Shown here: piece by piece, positions 27,501 to 34,975 of the stretch | How the letters are laid out: each line of letters starts with the position of its first letter | How positions within the stretch are numbered: position 1 is the stretch's first letter | Assembly (NCBI GenBank): GCA_037137375.1 | Contig: JBAXKJ010000015.1 | Span: forward strand, 65,896 to 129,895 | Direction of reading: 5' to 3' | Length of the DNA: 64,000 nucleotides | Origin: CAINVV01 sp037137375 | GTDB taxonomy: Bacteria; Bacteroidota; Bacteroidia; Bacteroidales; Prolixibacteraceae | Notes under the pieces: generated by a model | Databases searched by the model: none | Seen by the model: only the letters and a program-made list of their open reading frames with translations | What the model was told of the DNA's origin: nothing | Made by a program: the position numbers and the translations under genes

Positions 27501-28135
27501 AAAAGGAAAAAAATCTGATCGGCATCTATCTTTCAGCGCATCCGCTCGACGATTATAAAGTGGAAATCAATAGTTATTGCACCAAAGACGTTACCCTTTC
27601 AGACCTGAATGCCGATATGGCAGCATTTAAAAACCGGGAACTGACGATTTTTGGAATAGTGACTGATGTCCAGGAGGCAATATCCAAGAATGGGAAGAAC
27701 TTCGCAAGTATGGTTCTCACCGATTATAATGGATCACTCAAAATAATGATGTTCGGCAGTGATTATGTTTCATATAGCAAATTCTGCAAGAAAGGCTTGT
27801 TCTTACTGGTTAAGGGTCGGGTTTCAGAACGGTGGAACGGCGGAAACGAAGTGGAATTCAAGCCTACAAAAATGGAACTGCTGGAAGAACTTGCTTCGAA
27901 AGCGGTAAGTCTTACACTCGAAATTCCTGTCAACAAAGTTGAAGAGGACACAGTTCGGGAGATGGAAGGGATATTCTCTGGAAATCAAGGAAAAACGATT
28001 TTGAAATTCAACCTCGTGGATCCGGATAACGATCTGAGGGTTCAAATGTTTTCCAGAACAAAAGGTGTCACACTTTCTCCAGAACTAAAAAGCTATCTGC
28101 AAAAACATAGCTTTATCAACTTTAGTATAAATTAA
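24497..28135 (+). CDS. dnaE: DNA polymerase III subunit alpha
   Basis: The 1212-residue replicative polymerase is of DnaE type. The N-terminal PHP domain begins FTHLHVHSQYSILDG and continues with ALTDHGNMFG; the palm carries PDIDIDFDDDGR with the catalytic aspartates, and GPGRGSAAGS marks the C-family core. The fingers and tau/beta-binding region follow, then an OB-fold at about residues 1010-1090 (LTIFGIVTDV). Length is normal for Bacteroidota DnaE. The start is TTG at 24497, overlapping the preceding stop by four bases; the PHP motif begins at residue 4, so there is no room for a later start. Followed after 58 bases by trxA, with a possible separate promoter. Confidence 0.96.
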   Translation: MIPFTHLHVHSQYSILDGAASVSGLISKAKKDGMSALALTDHGNMFGIKEFHDVCKKNGVKPILGVETYVASRGIQYKDKNEKEDRSGDHLILLAKNMKGYRNLLKLVTLANTEGMYYKPRIDKVLLKKYGEGLIVSTACLGGEIPQLIMKGDLTGASEAITWYKSIFGEDFYLEVQRHPAKDPELRRDVYDKQMSVNQELVKLAARHQVKLIATNDSHFVNEEDADAHDLLICLNTGKDLDDPTRMKYTKEEWLKSTAEMNQLFADMPEVLSNTKEIADKVEFYELNAKPIMPAFPIPESFGTEEEYREKFTEEQLKEEFGDDFARMGGYESTLRVKYEADYLQSLVEQGAIRRYGQNIDPEIMERISFELHVIKTMGFPGYFLIVQDFINAARRMGVIVGPGRGSAAGSVVAYTTGITNVDPLKYELLFERFLNPDRISMPDIDIDFDDDGRQLVLDWVKEKYGRDRVAHICTFGTMAAKMAIRDVGRVLRLPLPETDRIAKLVPDTPKITLKEAYASNPLLERERNSVNPLVVQMLKFAGTLEGCVRQFGVHACGVIIGRDPLDMHIPLMPTKDEDLLTTQYDGHFVESIGLMKMDFLGLKTLSIIKECLENIKLSRKIDLDIDLIPMDDAKTLELFSAGETTAIFQFESAGMKKWLRQLQSNCFEDLVAMNALYRPGPMDYIPSYINRKHGREDVIYDHPIMEMYLKDTYGITVYQEQVMLQARALANFTRGQSDSLRKAMGKKDRKMMDELKVLFKEGCKKNITFVEGCKEMGKQPDSLTEKIWKDWESFASYAFNKSHSVCYAFIAYQTGYLKAHYPSEFMAAVLSCNLSNSDKISLFMDECNHMDMKVLGPDVNESRSSFFVNKIGALRFGLTAIKGVGAGAVADILKERDLNGEFKSIFDFVERVNLQSTNKKNMEALAMAGAFDSFQTMNRAQFFADMGDGTTFIEALLKYGNKIQSEKSGSMANLFGDIQPISIKLPVVPNVPEWPGIVALEKEKNLIGIYLSAHPLDDYKVEINSYCTKDVTLSDLNADMAAFKNRELTIFGIVTDVQEAISKNGKNFASMVLTDYNGSLKIMMFGSDYVSYSKFCKKGLFLLVKGRVSERWNGGNEVEFKPTKMELLEELASKAVSLTLEIPVNKVEEDTVREMEGIFSGNQGKTILKFNLVDPDNDLRVQMFSRTKGVTLSPELKSYLQKHSFINFSIN

Positions 28136-28148
28136 ATTTGTAATTTTA

Positions 28149-28156
28149 TACCTTTG
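28149..28156 (+). promoter_or_regulatory. -7 element (TACCTTTG) for trxA
   Basis: TACCTTTG lies 37 bases before the trxA ATG, in the gap after dnaE. No TTTG at the expected -33 spacing; a TTTG ending at 28140 is too close. Confidence 0.45.
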
Positions 28157-28193
28157 TGATCTCGAAACAATATTAAATTTTAAAAGACATATC

Positions 28194-28511
28194 ATGACCA
28201 TTGAAGTTACTGATGCAAATTTTGAGGAGATTGTCCTTCAGTCGGACAAGCCTGTTTTGGTTGATTTTTGGGCAGAATGGTGTGGTCCATGCCGGATGAT
28301 CGGTCCACTGGTAAGCGAACTTGCCGATGATTATAAGGATCGTGCTGTAATTACCAAGATGGATGTTGACTCCAATCCGGGTACTGCTGCCAAATTTGGA
28401 ATCCGGAACATACCGACCATATTGTTCTTTAAAGGTGGTGATATTGCCGATAAACAGGTAGGTGCGGTTCCAAAAACCATCCTGGCTGCCAAAATTGATG
28501 CGCTTCTCTAG
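28194..28511 (+). CDS. trxA: Thioredoxin
   Basis: The 105-residue single-domain thioredoxin has the redox motif WCGPC in DFWAEWCGPCRMIGP (about residues 25-40) and the cis-proline IPT in RNIPTILFFKGG. No signal peptide is present, so it acts in the cytoplasm, reducing protein disulfides with electrons from thioredoxin reductase. The reductase gene is not in the window. It ends 19 bases before a strong rho-independent terminator, so the dnaE-trxA block ends here. Confidence 0.97.
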   Translation: MTIEVTDANFEEIVLQSDKPVLVDFWAEWCGPCRMIGPLVSELADDYKDRAVITKMDVDSNPGTAAKFGIRNIPTILFFKGGDIADKQVGAVPKTILAAKIDALL

Positions 28512-28530
28512 AAATTTTCTGCAACGTATC

Positions 28531-28572
28531 AAAAAATAGCCCTGGCCAATAATGGTCAGGGCTATTTTTTTC
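28531..28572 (+). terminator. Rho-independent terminator after trxA
   Basis: A GC-rich stem (AATAGCCCTGGCCA paired with TGGTCAGGGCTATT, one G-U pair) around a 4-nt ATAA loop is followed by a T tract at 28564-28571. The A-run before the stem extends the helix. Confidence 0.92.
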
Positions 28573-28603
28573 GAAATACCTTTGAAGGTACCGATATAAA
28601 TAA

Positions 28604-28813
28604 TTATTTCATCAAAAAGGTGCCTTTCTCAGCGGCAATGACCTTCGTATTGGCAATGTTATCAAGAGTCGCATCTGTATTCTTGACTAACTTTGTTTCA
28701 ACTTCTCTAGGTTTAACCGTATATCTTGGCAGTGTATCGATGTAATTACTACTGATAAGAATAAACACCAAAAGAAGCGTTACATCCATAAGGAATTCAA
28801 CAGCTTTTCTCAT
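28604..28813 (-). CDS. Small membrane protein of unknown function
   Basis: The 69-residue ORF has one membrane segment (about residues 7-23: VEFLMDVTLLLVFILIS) and a hydrophilic C-terminal part rich in Thr, Lys and Asn (YTVKPREVETKLVKN). I do not recognise the family. Support for a real gene is the clear membrane helix, the ATG start and a perfect 9-bp inverted repeat 15 bases upstream of the start. It lies between the trxA terminator and the end of the histidine kinase gene, on the kinase strand, but about 290 bases beyond the kinase stop, so it probably has its own promoter. Confidence 0.5.
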   Translation of the reverse strand: MRKAVEFLMDVTLLLVFILISSNYIDTLPRYTVKPREVETKLVKNTDATLDNIANTKVIAAEKGTFLMK

Positions 28814-28827
28814 TTTTTAATTATTTT

Positions 28828-28854
28828 GGTGTTTGTACTAACTGGACAAACACC
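28828..28854. promoter_or_regulatory. Perfect 9-bp inverted repeat upstream of the small membrane protein gene
   Basis: GGTGTTTGT (28828-28836) and ACAAACACC (28846-28854) are exact complements around a 9-nt spacer, ending 15 bases before the ATG. It may be an operator or a leader hairpin. Confidence 0.5.
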
Positions 28855-28866
28855 GGATTAAAATTT

Positions 28867-28916
28867 GAAGAAACTTAGAGAGCTTTGCTGTTGCTTCAGC
28901 CCTTTCTAAGTTCTTC
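28867..28916. repeat. Imperfect inverted repeat downstream of the histidine kinase gene
   Basis: Arms 28867-28882 and 28902-28916 pair over about 14 bases with a one-base bulge. Position between the kinase stop and the small gene suggests a weak terminator for minus-strand transcripts (AAATTTTAAT follows) or a leader structure. The remaining bases to 29100 hold nothing recognisable. Confidence 0.4.
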
Positions 28917-29100
28917 GGTGTTAGGTTCAAACTTCTATTTACGATTAAGGTACGGTAAAGCAGAAAAATCTAATACTATTTACGTGTTCAAATGCTTTCG
29001 GTTACAATATTAAATTATTCTGATCTATTGAACTTAATGTTTGATCATAAGGTATCCTAAAACGATCGAATGGTTGATATATTGAGTGAACGGAACAAAC

Positions 29101-32091
29101 CTAATCGCGCTCCCCGGATTTGCCATAGATAAATGGTACTACTATAGTGACGATTAAACCCGGATTCGGCAAGCCCGGCGTATTTTCGGCAAAAGAAATG
29201 TCCGACTTCACCTTGTATTTCTGACTGAGAAGATTCAGTCTTTTCCACGTTATATTCATTCCCAATTGAAGGTGGTGATCACTCTTGGTACTGAATTTCG
29301 CTGCATTCTTTATCCCGATTCCTGTATCCGAGACTTTTATTTCCAGTGATTTATCATCAATCATTCTGATGTTGATATTTATTTCTCCTTTCCCTTCCAG
29401 ATTTGCAATGCCATGCCAAACAGCATTTTCCGCAAAAGGCTGAATGATCATCGAAGGAATTAAAACATCATCAGATTCGATTGTCTCATCAATATTAATG
29501 GTATAATCAAATTTTTCAGTTGTTCTCAATCGCTCAAGTTCCAGGTAATTCTTCAGCCGGTCGACCTCCTCTTCCAGGTTGATCATCGGAGTATCCAGTG
29601 CATTGAAATTTTGCCTGATTAATCTGGCAAATTTGGAGAGATATATGCCAGCTTCATATGGTTTATTATGGAGCAGATAGTTCTGAATGGATCCGAGCGT
29701 GTTAAAGATGAAATGGGGATTCATCATCGCCTGGAGGGATTTCTGTTCTAACTGAATGATTTGATTCTCCATCAGTCGACGTTTTAATTCCTGGTTTTTT
29801 CGTTTGATGATCAACATGACGGCAATCCCGGTGAACAATAATATCAAAACGAAATAGAGCAAAGGATGCTGCCAGATAGTCGCAGTAGCTTCGATATCTA
29901 TACTCACCGCCTCGCTCCATCTGGAACCTGGTTTTCGTGCGCGAAGCTCGAAAGAATATTTACCGGTCGACAGATTCTGCAAGACGACATTGCTTTCTTT
30001 CACTTCGGTCCAGTCATCTTTGGTACCTCCCAGTTTGTAAGAATAAATGATCGGGCTAATGGAGTAGTTGATACAGCTAAATTTAATATTAATGCGCTGA
30101 TTTGTTTTCAATTTAACCACATTATTGTCTGCCAGACACTCGACATCATTTATTCTAATGGATTGGAAATAGGGAATTGGAGTAAAAGTAGGAGGCCTCA
30201 ATAAATAAATATAAGGAATAACACTCAATCCTTCGTCGCTGGCTACTAACAGATTGTCATTATTGATCAGAATATCATGGATGGATCTGAAATTGATGTT
30301 AACCATGTGTGTGACAACTGGTTTGTTTTCTAATAAGTTTAATGGCTTCTTGCAGATAAACAAGTTTTTGGAGGTGGCAATAAACAGGGTAGAATCGTTG
30401 TAAGCCAGGTGTTTTATTTGAAGATCAATGGGTTGCTCGAAGGCAGCAGATAGGTTGTAAATTTTTTTATTGTTAAGGAGAAATAGGCTGTCACCTTCTA
30501 TGTTAAAAAGTTCTGTCTTATCTGAAAGGTTCAGATGTTCCGAAATTATTTTGTGGTTGAATGGTTTGAGCTCCGGGTAAGCCTTTATTTTTTCGTCCCT
30601 ACCGATGATAATGTTTATTTTTGCGTTTACAACCAGTTCATTGTCTGCGTTGTAGTAAGTATTAAATATTCGGGTCTTTAATTCCTTGTATTTCAAATGG
30701 GCAAAGTAATCCGCAGTACTTAACCAAATTACATTGGTTGGTTTGAAAGAGCTGATTTGATCTCTGGATTTATTGTAAATGATCCTGTCCAGGGTATATT
30801 TCGACTGAACCACCTTATCATAAGAGATTGACTTTCTGGCTTCATCAATCCTCATACCCTGAATAACAAACGGTAGTTTATTTATTTCACCAGTTATCAG
30901 AGTCTTAGGGTTGATTTGCAATATTTGATTAATTGAATTTTCGGTCTTCTGAAAATCAAGTTTGTAGAATAAATTTTTACTATTCAGATAAATGGCCTTA
31001 CCATTGGTGCACCAGGTTCTTAGGCTGTCATACCTGCAAAGCGCATAGATTGCTGAGTTATCAAAGACAGAATTATCGAAATGCTGAATAAAATGGAAAT
31101 AGGGGCTTATCTTGTATACCCCTTCTTTCATGGAACCAATCCATATATTATTTTCATGATCCTGAACGATAGACTCAGCATCCTTAATGGCCAGATGAAA
31201 TATTTCTTTTCCATCCCTGAAACAATAGGCTCCCTTGTCAAACGTTGAAACCCAGAGAAGCCCGGTATGGTCCTCCAGTATGGAAGAAACATAATTCGAG
31301 GGTGTAGGGACAAGAGCTTTGATCGAGTCGAAGGCAATTTCATGATTAAAGCGTTTAATCTCATATTTCGTAGTGTCTTTTGCCTTGAGAATTACAAACT
31401 TTCGCTGATCTGAAGAAGTAATAATATCCCTGAATCCAAAGGCATCACTGATTAAAGTGGCACTATCTGTCAAGCTTTTCATTTTGTAGCAACCGGATTT
31501 AGTGTACAGAATGAATTCATTGTTGTCGTTCATGTACATATAACGAACAGCCATTGCGTTAATTGGTGCCTTCCTTTTTGATCTTCTGTCAACTTTTACA
31601 TCGGGCAACATGAACTGGGTAACCGTGTTTAGAGGATTCAGACAAAAAAGTAACATCTGGTTATGAAAGTAGAAATATAGGCTATGGTTCTTATCTTCGT
31701 AAATTCTTTGGAAATAATCCGAAGACTTCAGATCTTTCAGAAAGGGTGTGTTATTTTCGTTATGAATGGTGTTTCCAAAATAGAAATTAAAGGAGGCATC
31801 AGCTAAAAAGAACCAGATTCTGCCGAATGAATCTTCCTTAATATCCTTAACATCATTGCTACTGAGTCCATCCTGCTGCCTGAAGTAGTCAAATTTTAGT
31901 CCATCAAATCTGGCAACACCTGCATCCGTCGCAAACCATAGGAAATTTCTGCTGTCTTGAAAGATTTTATGAACGCTGTTTGAAGGTAGGCCCTCGGAAG
32001 TTGTGATCCTCTGAATAAAAGGATTTTGAGCCATCAGATGACTGCAGGCAAACATGAATAGCCAAATAAAAAAAATTATCCGGTGTTTCAA
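29101..32091 (-). CDS. Sensor histidine kinase with two-component-regulator propeller (LytS-like kinase core)
   Basis: The 996-residue membrane sensor has a signal peptide (to about HLMAQNP) and N-terminal propeller repeats (SSNDVKDIKEDSFGRIWF, HTGLLWVSTFDKGAYCF, HENNIWIGS). A Y_Y_Y-type domain (YSYKLGGTKDDWTEV) and one membrane helix (WQHPLLYFVLILLFTGIAVM) follow. The kinase core is of the His_kinase family: the phospho-acceptor is His793 in MMNPHFIFNTL, the N-box is PFAENAVWHG (about 885-894) and the G-box is VSDTGIGI. It senses an external or periplasmic signal, possibly a glycan, and phosphorylates the LytTR regulator encoded one base upstream. No DNA-binding domain is fused, so this is a classical pair and not a hybrid system. 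Ligand unknown. Confidence 0.93.
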   Translation of the reverse strand: MKHRIIFFIWLFMFACSHLMAQNPFIQRITTSEGLPSNSVHKIFQDSRNFLWFATDAGVARFDGLKFDYFRQQDGLSSNDVKDIKEDSFGRIWFFLADASFNFYFGNTIHNENNTPFLKDLKSSDYFQRIYEDKNHSLYFYFHNQMLLFCLNPLNTVTQFMLPDVKVDRRSKRKAPINAMAVRYMYMNDNNEFILYTKSGCYKMKSLTDSATLISDAFGFRDIITSSDQRKFVILKAKDTTKYEIKRFNHEIAFDSIKALVPTPSNYVSSILEDHTGLLWVSTFDKGAYCFRDGKEIFHLAIKDAESIVQDHENNIWIGSMKEGVYKISPYFHFIQHFDNSVFDNSAIYALCRYDSLRTWCTNGKAIYLNSKNLFYKLDFQKTENSINQILQINPKTLITGEINKLPFVIQGMRIDEARKSISYDKVVQSKYTLDRIIYNKSRDQISSFKPTNVIWLSTADYFAHLKYKELKTRIFNTYYNADNELVVNAKINIIIGRDEKIKAYPELKPFNHKIISEHLNLSDKTELFNIEGDSLFLLNNKKIYNLSAAFEQPIDLQIKHLAYNDSTLFIATSKNLFICKKPLNLLENKPVVTHMVNINFRSIHDILINNDNLLVASDEGLSVIPYIYLLRPPTFTPIPYFQSIRINDVECLADNNVVKLKTNQRINIKFSCINYSISPIIYSYKLGGTKDDWTEVKESNVVLQNLSTGKYSFELRARKPGSRWSEAVSIDIEATATIWQHPLLYFVLILLFTGIAVMLIIKRKNQELKRRLMENQIIQLEQKSLQAMMNPHFIFNTLGSIQNYLLHNKPYEAGIYLSKFARLIRQNFNALDTPMINLEEEVDRLKNYLELERLRTTEKFDYTINIDETIESDDVLIPSMIIQPFAENAVWHGIANLEGKGEININIRMIDDKSLEIKVSDTGIGIKNAAKFSTKSDHHLQLGMNITWKRLNLLSQKYKVKSDISFAENTPGLPNPGLIVTIVVPFIYGKSGERD

Positions 32092-32092
32092 T

Positions 32093-32887
32093 CTAGTCCA
32101 GTGATTTGGTAAATAATTTAATTGCCTCCCTGAAATCGTTTAGTCTTCTCCTGGAAATACTCAAAGAAGTTCCGTCAATTAACTCAACGAAGTTTCCCTG
32201 ATAACTGGAGTAAGCCTTGAGGAAATTGATATTGATAATGATCGACTTGTGAATCCTGAAAAAATCCGGTTGATCCAGTATCTTCTCAAAATCACCCATC
32301 GTTCTGGAAGCTACAATCTTCTTTAAACCAGAAAGATGAAGAATGGTATAATTGCTGTCGGCCTCCAAATACATGATGTCGGAAGTGTTAACCAGCTGAA
32401 AACCGAACTGTTCCGCGACGGTTATTTTATTGATGTGTTTCGAGCCAATATGGATGTTTTCATTGAGGTTGTCCAACGATTCATGGTAAATCTTCTTCTC
32501 TTGTTCACGGCTCTGAACCAGTTCCCGGTGACGAATCGCCTTCGTGACTGCCTCAATCAGATCCTGGGGTGTGATTGGCTTAAGGAGATAATCAATGGCA
32601 CTGGCTTTTAAAGCACGCAAGGCATAATCTTCAAAAGCAGTCACAAAAATGATACAGTAATCTTCCTTATGTATGGAATTAAGAAATGAAAATCCATCTT
32701 CTTTAGGCATGGAAATATCCAGAAAAATAATATCGACAGCGTATTCTTTGAGGAGCTTCCTTCCTTCAGCGGCTGAAGAAGCCAAACCGGCGACCTCCAC
32801 TTCCGGACAATAACGAAGTAACAAAAGCTCCAAAACTTCTCTTACATTTCTTTCATCGTCGATAATGATTGCTCGAAATTTCTTCAT
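32093..32887 (-). CDS. LytTR-family response regulator
   Basis: The 264-residue protein has an N-terminal receiver domain (acidic pair in IIIDDERN, phospho-acceptor Asp57 in IIFLDISMP, Lys in YLLKPI) and a C-terminal LytTR DNA-binding domain (about residues 160-260: DIMYLEADSNYTILHL, FFRIHKSIIINI, SLSISRRRLNDF). It is the cognate regulator of the adjacent kinase: the kinase start follows its stop by one base, so they are one operon with the regulator first. TACATTTG at 32893-32900 is a candidate -7 element. Two ACCGTT-containing direct repeats farther upstream look like LytTR sites, which suggests autoregulation. Confidence 0.95.
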   Translation of the reverse strand: MKKFRAIIIDDERNVREVLELLLLRYCPEVEVAGLASSAAEGRKLLKEYAVDIIFLDISMPKEDGFSFLNSIHKEDYCIIFVTAFEDYALRALKASAIDYLLKPITPQDLIEAVTKAIRHRELVQSREQEKKIYHESLDNLNENIHIGSKHINKITVAEQFGFQLVNTSDIMYLEADSNYTILHLSGLKKIVASRTMGDFEKILDQPDFFRIHKSIIININFLKAYSSYQGNFVELIDGTSLSISRRRLNDFREAIKLFTKSLD

Positions 32888-32892
32888 ATTAC

Positions 32893-32900
32893 CAAATGTA
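32893..32900 (-). promoter_or_regulatory. -7 element (TACATTTG) for the response regulator operon
   Basis: TACATTTG reads on the minus strand, only five bases before the ATG, implying a very short or absent leader. A TTTG occurs at 32915-32918 (minus), but the spacing is short (14 nt). Confidence 0.35.
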
Positions 32901-32954
32901 TCGGTTTAACTGCTCAAAATGCAGATTAAATGAGTGAAAAATATATTATATCTA

Positions 32955-32983
32955 TTGAACGGTTTAAAAATGCAGCAAACGGT
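32955..32983 (-). promoter_or_regulatory. Candidate LytTR-type direct repeat upstream of the regulator gene
   Basis: On the minus strand ACCGTTTGC (32975-32983) and ACCGTTCAA (32955-32963) are direct repeats with a 20-bp period, close to the 9-bp imperfect repeats with about 21-bp period bound by LytTR regulators. They lie 68-96 bases before the ATG. Confidence 0.4.
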
Positions 32984-33015
32984 ATTTCTAAACTTAAATG
33001 ATACCTCGATCGTTC

Positions 33016-34092
33016 TTACCTTAATGTGGCCGTAACAGGAAAATGGTCTGACAGATCTACTCTGTCACACTTATACGAAAGAGCTTTAAAATGAGGACTA
33101 TAAAGAATATAATCTATGCGAAAGGAAGGTAAGAGCCCGTTATAAGTGTTAGAAAAGCCAAAACCCGCTTCCGTGAAAGCATCTTTCATTTGCTGACCTA
33201 GAATGTGGTAGGTGTAAGAAAGCGGAGTGTCATTGAAATCCCCGCAAATGATTACAGGATAGGGGCACTTCCTGATTTGTGCCGCAACAGTCCTGGCCTG
33301 CCGGGCTCTTATCGAAAAAGCGATGATCATCTTCCTGCTAATAAGTTTTGCTTCCTTTAATTGCTGCTCATTGGTGCCGGTTTTGTCTGGGTCGGTCAGG
33401 GAATAATCCTCAGGAGTGATCTTATAAGATTGAAAATGACAGTTATATACTCTGACAGTATCTCCAGATTTAAGCAGAATATCTGAGAAAAGCACCATGT
33501 TGGCGCTGTGTTCAAACCTGATCTCACCCAACCTCACAATAGGAAATTTGGATAAGGTCAACGGACCTGCGTAGGAATTGGAATGGGCCAGCTGATAGTG
33601 CCGGATTCCTGGTAAGGCATCGCGGATACCCTCCGGACTTAGTTTTCCGGTTTTGTTAAGCGGGGTCTCCTGGAGACAGATGATGTCGGCGTCCACTTTT
33701 TGAAGGTATTCAATAATTCTGGATCGCGACTGCTGCTTCTTAATATTGTCCCCATTAAAATAATGCACATTGTAACTCAGGATCCTGACACCTTTCGGCG
33801 CCTTGCTAAAAGCTGGAACAGGCTGAAAATAATTGAATAAGTGCTGGTAGCCTAAAAGGATCACAGTAAGGGAAAATAGTAGCTTCCAGGATTTTCTCAC
33901 TGCATAAAAAACGAGGAAGAGCAGGTTGACTACCAGTAGGTATGGGTACAATAAACCAAGAAAAGCCGGTGGCCAGAAATCATCAGGCGGGACGAATACT
34001 GAGCAATAAACCAACAAAAGCGCTAAACCAAAACCGAGGTTCAGAACAAATCCGAACTTGGAGAAGAAATTCCTGACGGAGCTTTTCTTCAT
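33016..34092 (-). CDS. Membrane-anchored endonuclease/exonuclease/phosphatase (EEP) family protein
   Basis: The 358-residue protein has two or three N-terminal hydrophobic segments (about residues 13-90) and a C-terminal EEP domain. Catalytic motifs are visible in order: SYNVHYFNGDN, DIICLQETPL (metal-binding Glu), ICGDFNDTPLSY (Asp/Asn), FRIDYILYS and the final DLSDHFPVTATL (Asp-His). The superfamily cleaves phosphodiester or phosphomonoester bonds; the substrate here (nucleic acid, phospholipid or other) cannot be told. The membrane anchor suggests the domain acts at the membrane. Its start overlaps the rhomboid stop by four bases (34089-34092), placing it as the last gene of the mutL-rhomboid-rhomboid operon. 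Confidence 0.9.
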   Translation of the reverse strand: MKKSSVRNFFSKFGFVLNLGFGLALLLVYCSVFVPPDDFWPPAFLGLLYPYLLVVNLLFLVFYAVRKSWKLLFSLTVILLGYQHLFNYFQPVPAFSKAPKGVRILSYNVHYFNGDNIKKQQSRSRIIEYLQKVDADIICLQETPLNKTGKLSPEGIRDALPGIRHYQLAHSNSYAGPLTLSKFPIVRLGEIRFEHSANMVLFSDILLKSGDTVRVYNCHFQSYKITPEDYSLTDPDKTGTNEQQLKEAKLISRKMIIAFSIRARQARTVAAQIRKCPYPVIICGDFNDTPLSYTYHILGQQMKDAFTEAGFGFSNTYNGLLPSFRIDYILYSPHFKALSYKCDRVDLSDHFPVTATLR

Positions 34093-34970
34093 TTTTTTCC
34101 ACTCATTTTAAAGAGCATCTCCTTCTCATCGCTGGTAAGAGATTCGTAACCTGAGGTACTGATCTTATCCAATATCCGGTTAACTTCCTCCTGCTGCTCT
34201 TTCTTGCTCCTGTTATAACCGTATTCGCGGTAGCCCCCGGCCTTATATTCCACTTTGAGATTTCTTTTTGGCTTGGTCCAGCTGAACATCCTGTCAATAA
34301 TCCGCTCCGTTTTTGCCGAAAGATTGTATCCGGATTTAAGGGTAGTCATGTAAACGAGTCCCCAAAATGCTCCTCCCAGATGGGCGAAATTTCCACCGGC
34401 GTTATCCCCCGTGAGGTTGACGACATATAAAATTACGGATAAAAGTGCGATCCATTTGATTTTTACCGGCCCGATAAAAACGAGGTGAATGACATGATTG
34501 GGTACATAGACAGCCGTTGCAATCACAATGGAAATCACAGCAGCGGAGGCTCCGAGCAACTGCGAGAAATCGATGGAATGCTGGAAATATGGAAAGAAAT
34601 TATAAGCTGCCATAAAAAACAGGCCACCGCAAAACCCACCAAAAATGTAGAGCGACAACAATTTTCGCGGAGGATGATACTCTAGGAATATTCTTCCGAA
34701 AGAGTAGAGCCACAGCAGGTTAAACAGGATGTGAAGCAGCTCGTAATGCAGGAACATGTAGGTGAACAATGTCCAGGGCCTGGAGATAAACTGTCCAAAA
34801 GAAGCCGGCAAAGAGAGCCATTCGATGAAGCTAAGATCTGAGTTTCCTCCGAGTAGAAGTACAACAGCAGTCAGCCGAACTACTATCCAGATAGCGATAT
34901 TGATGTATATCAGCTTCGTAAGATATGATCCGTGCTGGTAAGAAAGTTTTATTTCATCGGAAATTCCCAT
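34089..34970 (-). CDS. Rhomboid family intramembrane serine protease (second of two)
   Basis: The 293-residue protein has about six membrane segments. The nucleophile Ser142 lies in LLGASAAVIS (GxS motif with Ala in place of the common Gly after Ser) and His197 in NFAHLGGAFWG, the Ser-His dyad of rhomboids. HYELLHILFNLLWLYSFG is the conserved HxxxHxxxN-type helix. The C-terminal 70 residues are hydrophilic and charged, ending MLFKMSGKK, probably cytoplasmic. Rhomboids cleave transmembrane helices of client proteins; clients are unknown. It follows the first rhomboid by five bases and overlaps the EEP gene. Confidence 0.92.
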   Translation of the reverse strand: MGISDEIKLSYQHGSYLTKLIYINIAIWIVVRLTAVVLLLGGNSDLSFIEWLSLPASFGQFISRPWTLFTYMFLHYELLHILFNLLWLYSFGRIFLEYHPPRKLLSLYIFGGFCGGLFFMAAYNFFPYFQHSIDFSQLLGASAAVISIVIATAVYVPNHVIHLVFIGPVKIKWIALLSVILYVVNLTGDNAGGNFAHLGGAFWGLVYMTTLKSGYNLSAKTERIIDRMFSWTKPKRNLKVEYKAGGYREYGYNRSKKEQQEEVNRILDKISTSGYESLTSDEKEMLFKMSGKK

Positions 34971-34975
34971 CTACT

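Noticed and set aside
29101..32091. Hybrid two-component system (kinase and regulator in one protein)
   Set aside because: The propeller sensor domain is typical of hybrids, but the protein ends after the ATPase domain and a separate LytTR regulator gene is adjacent.
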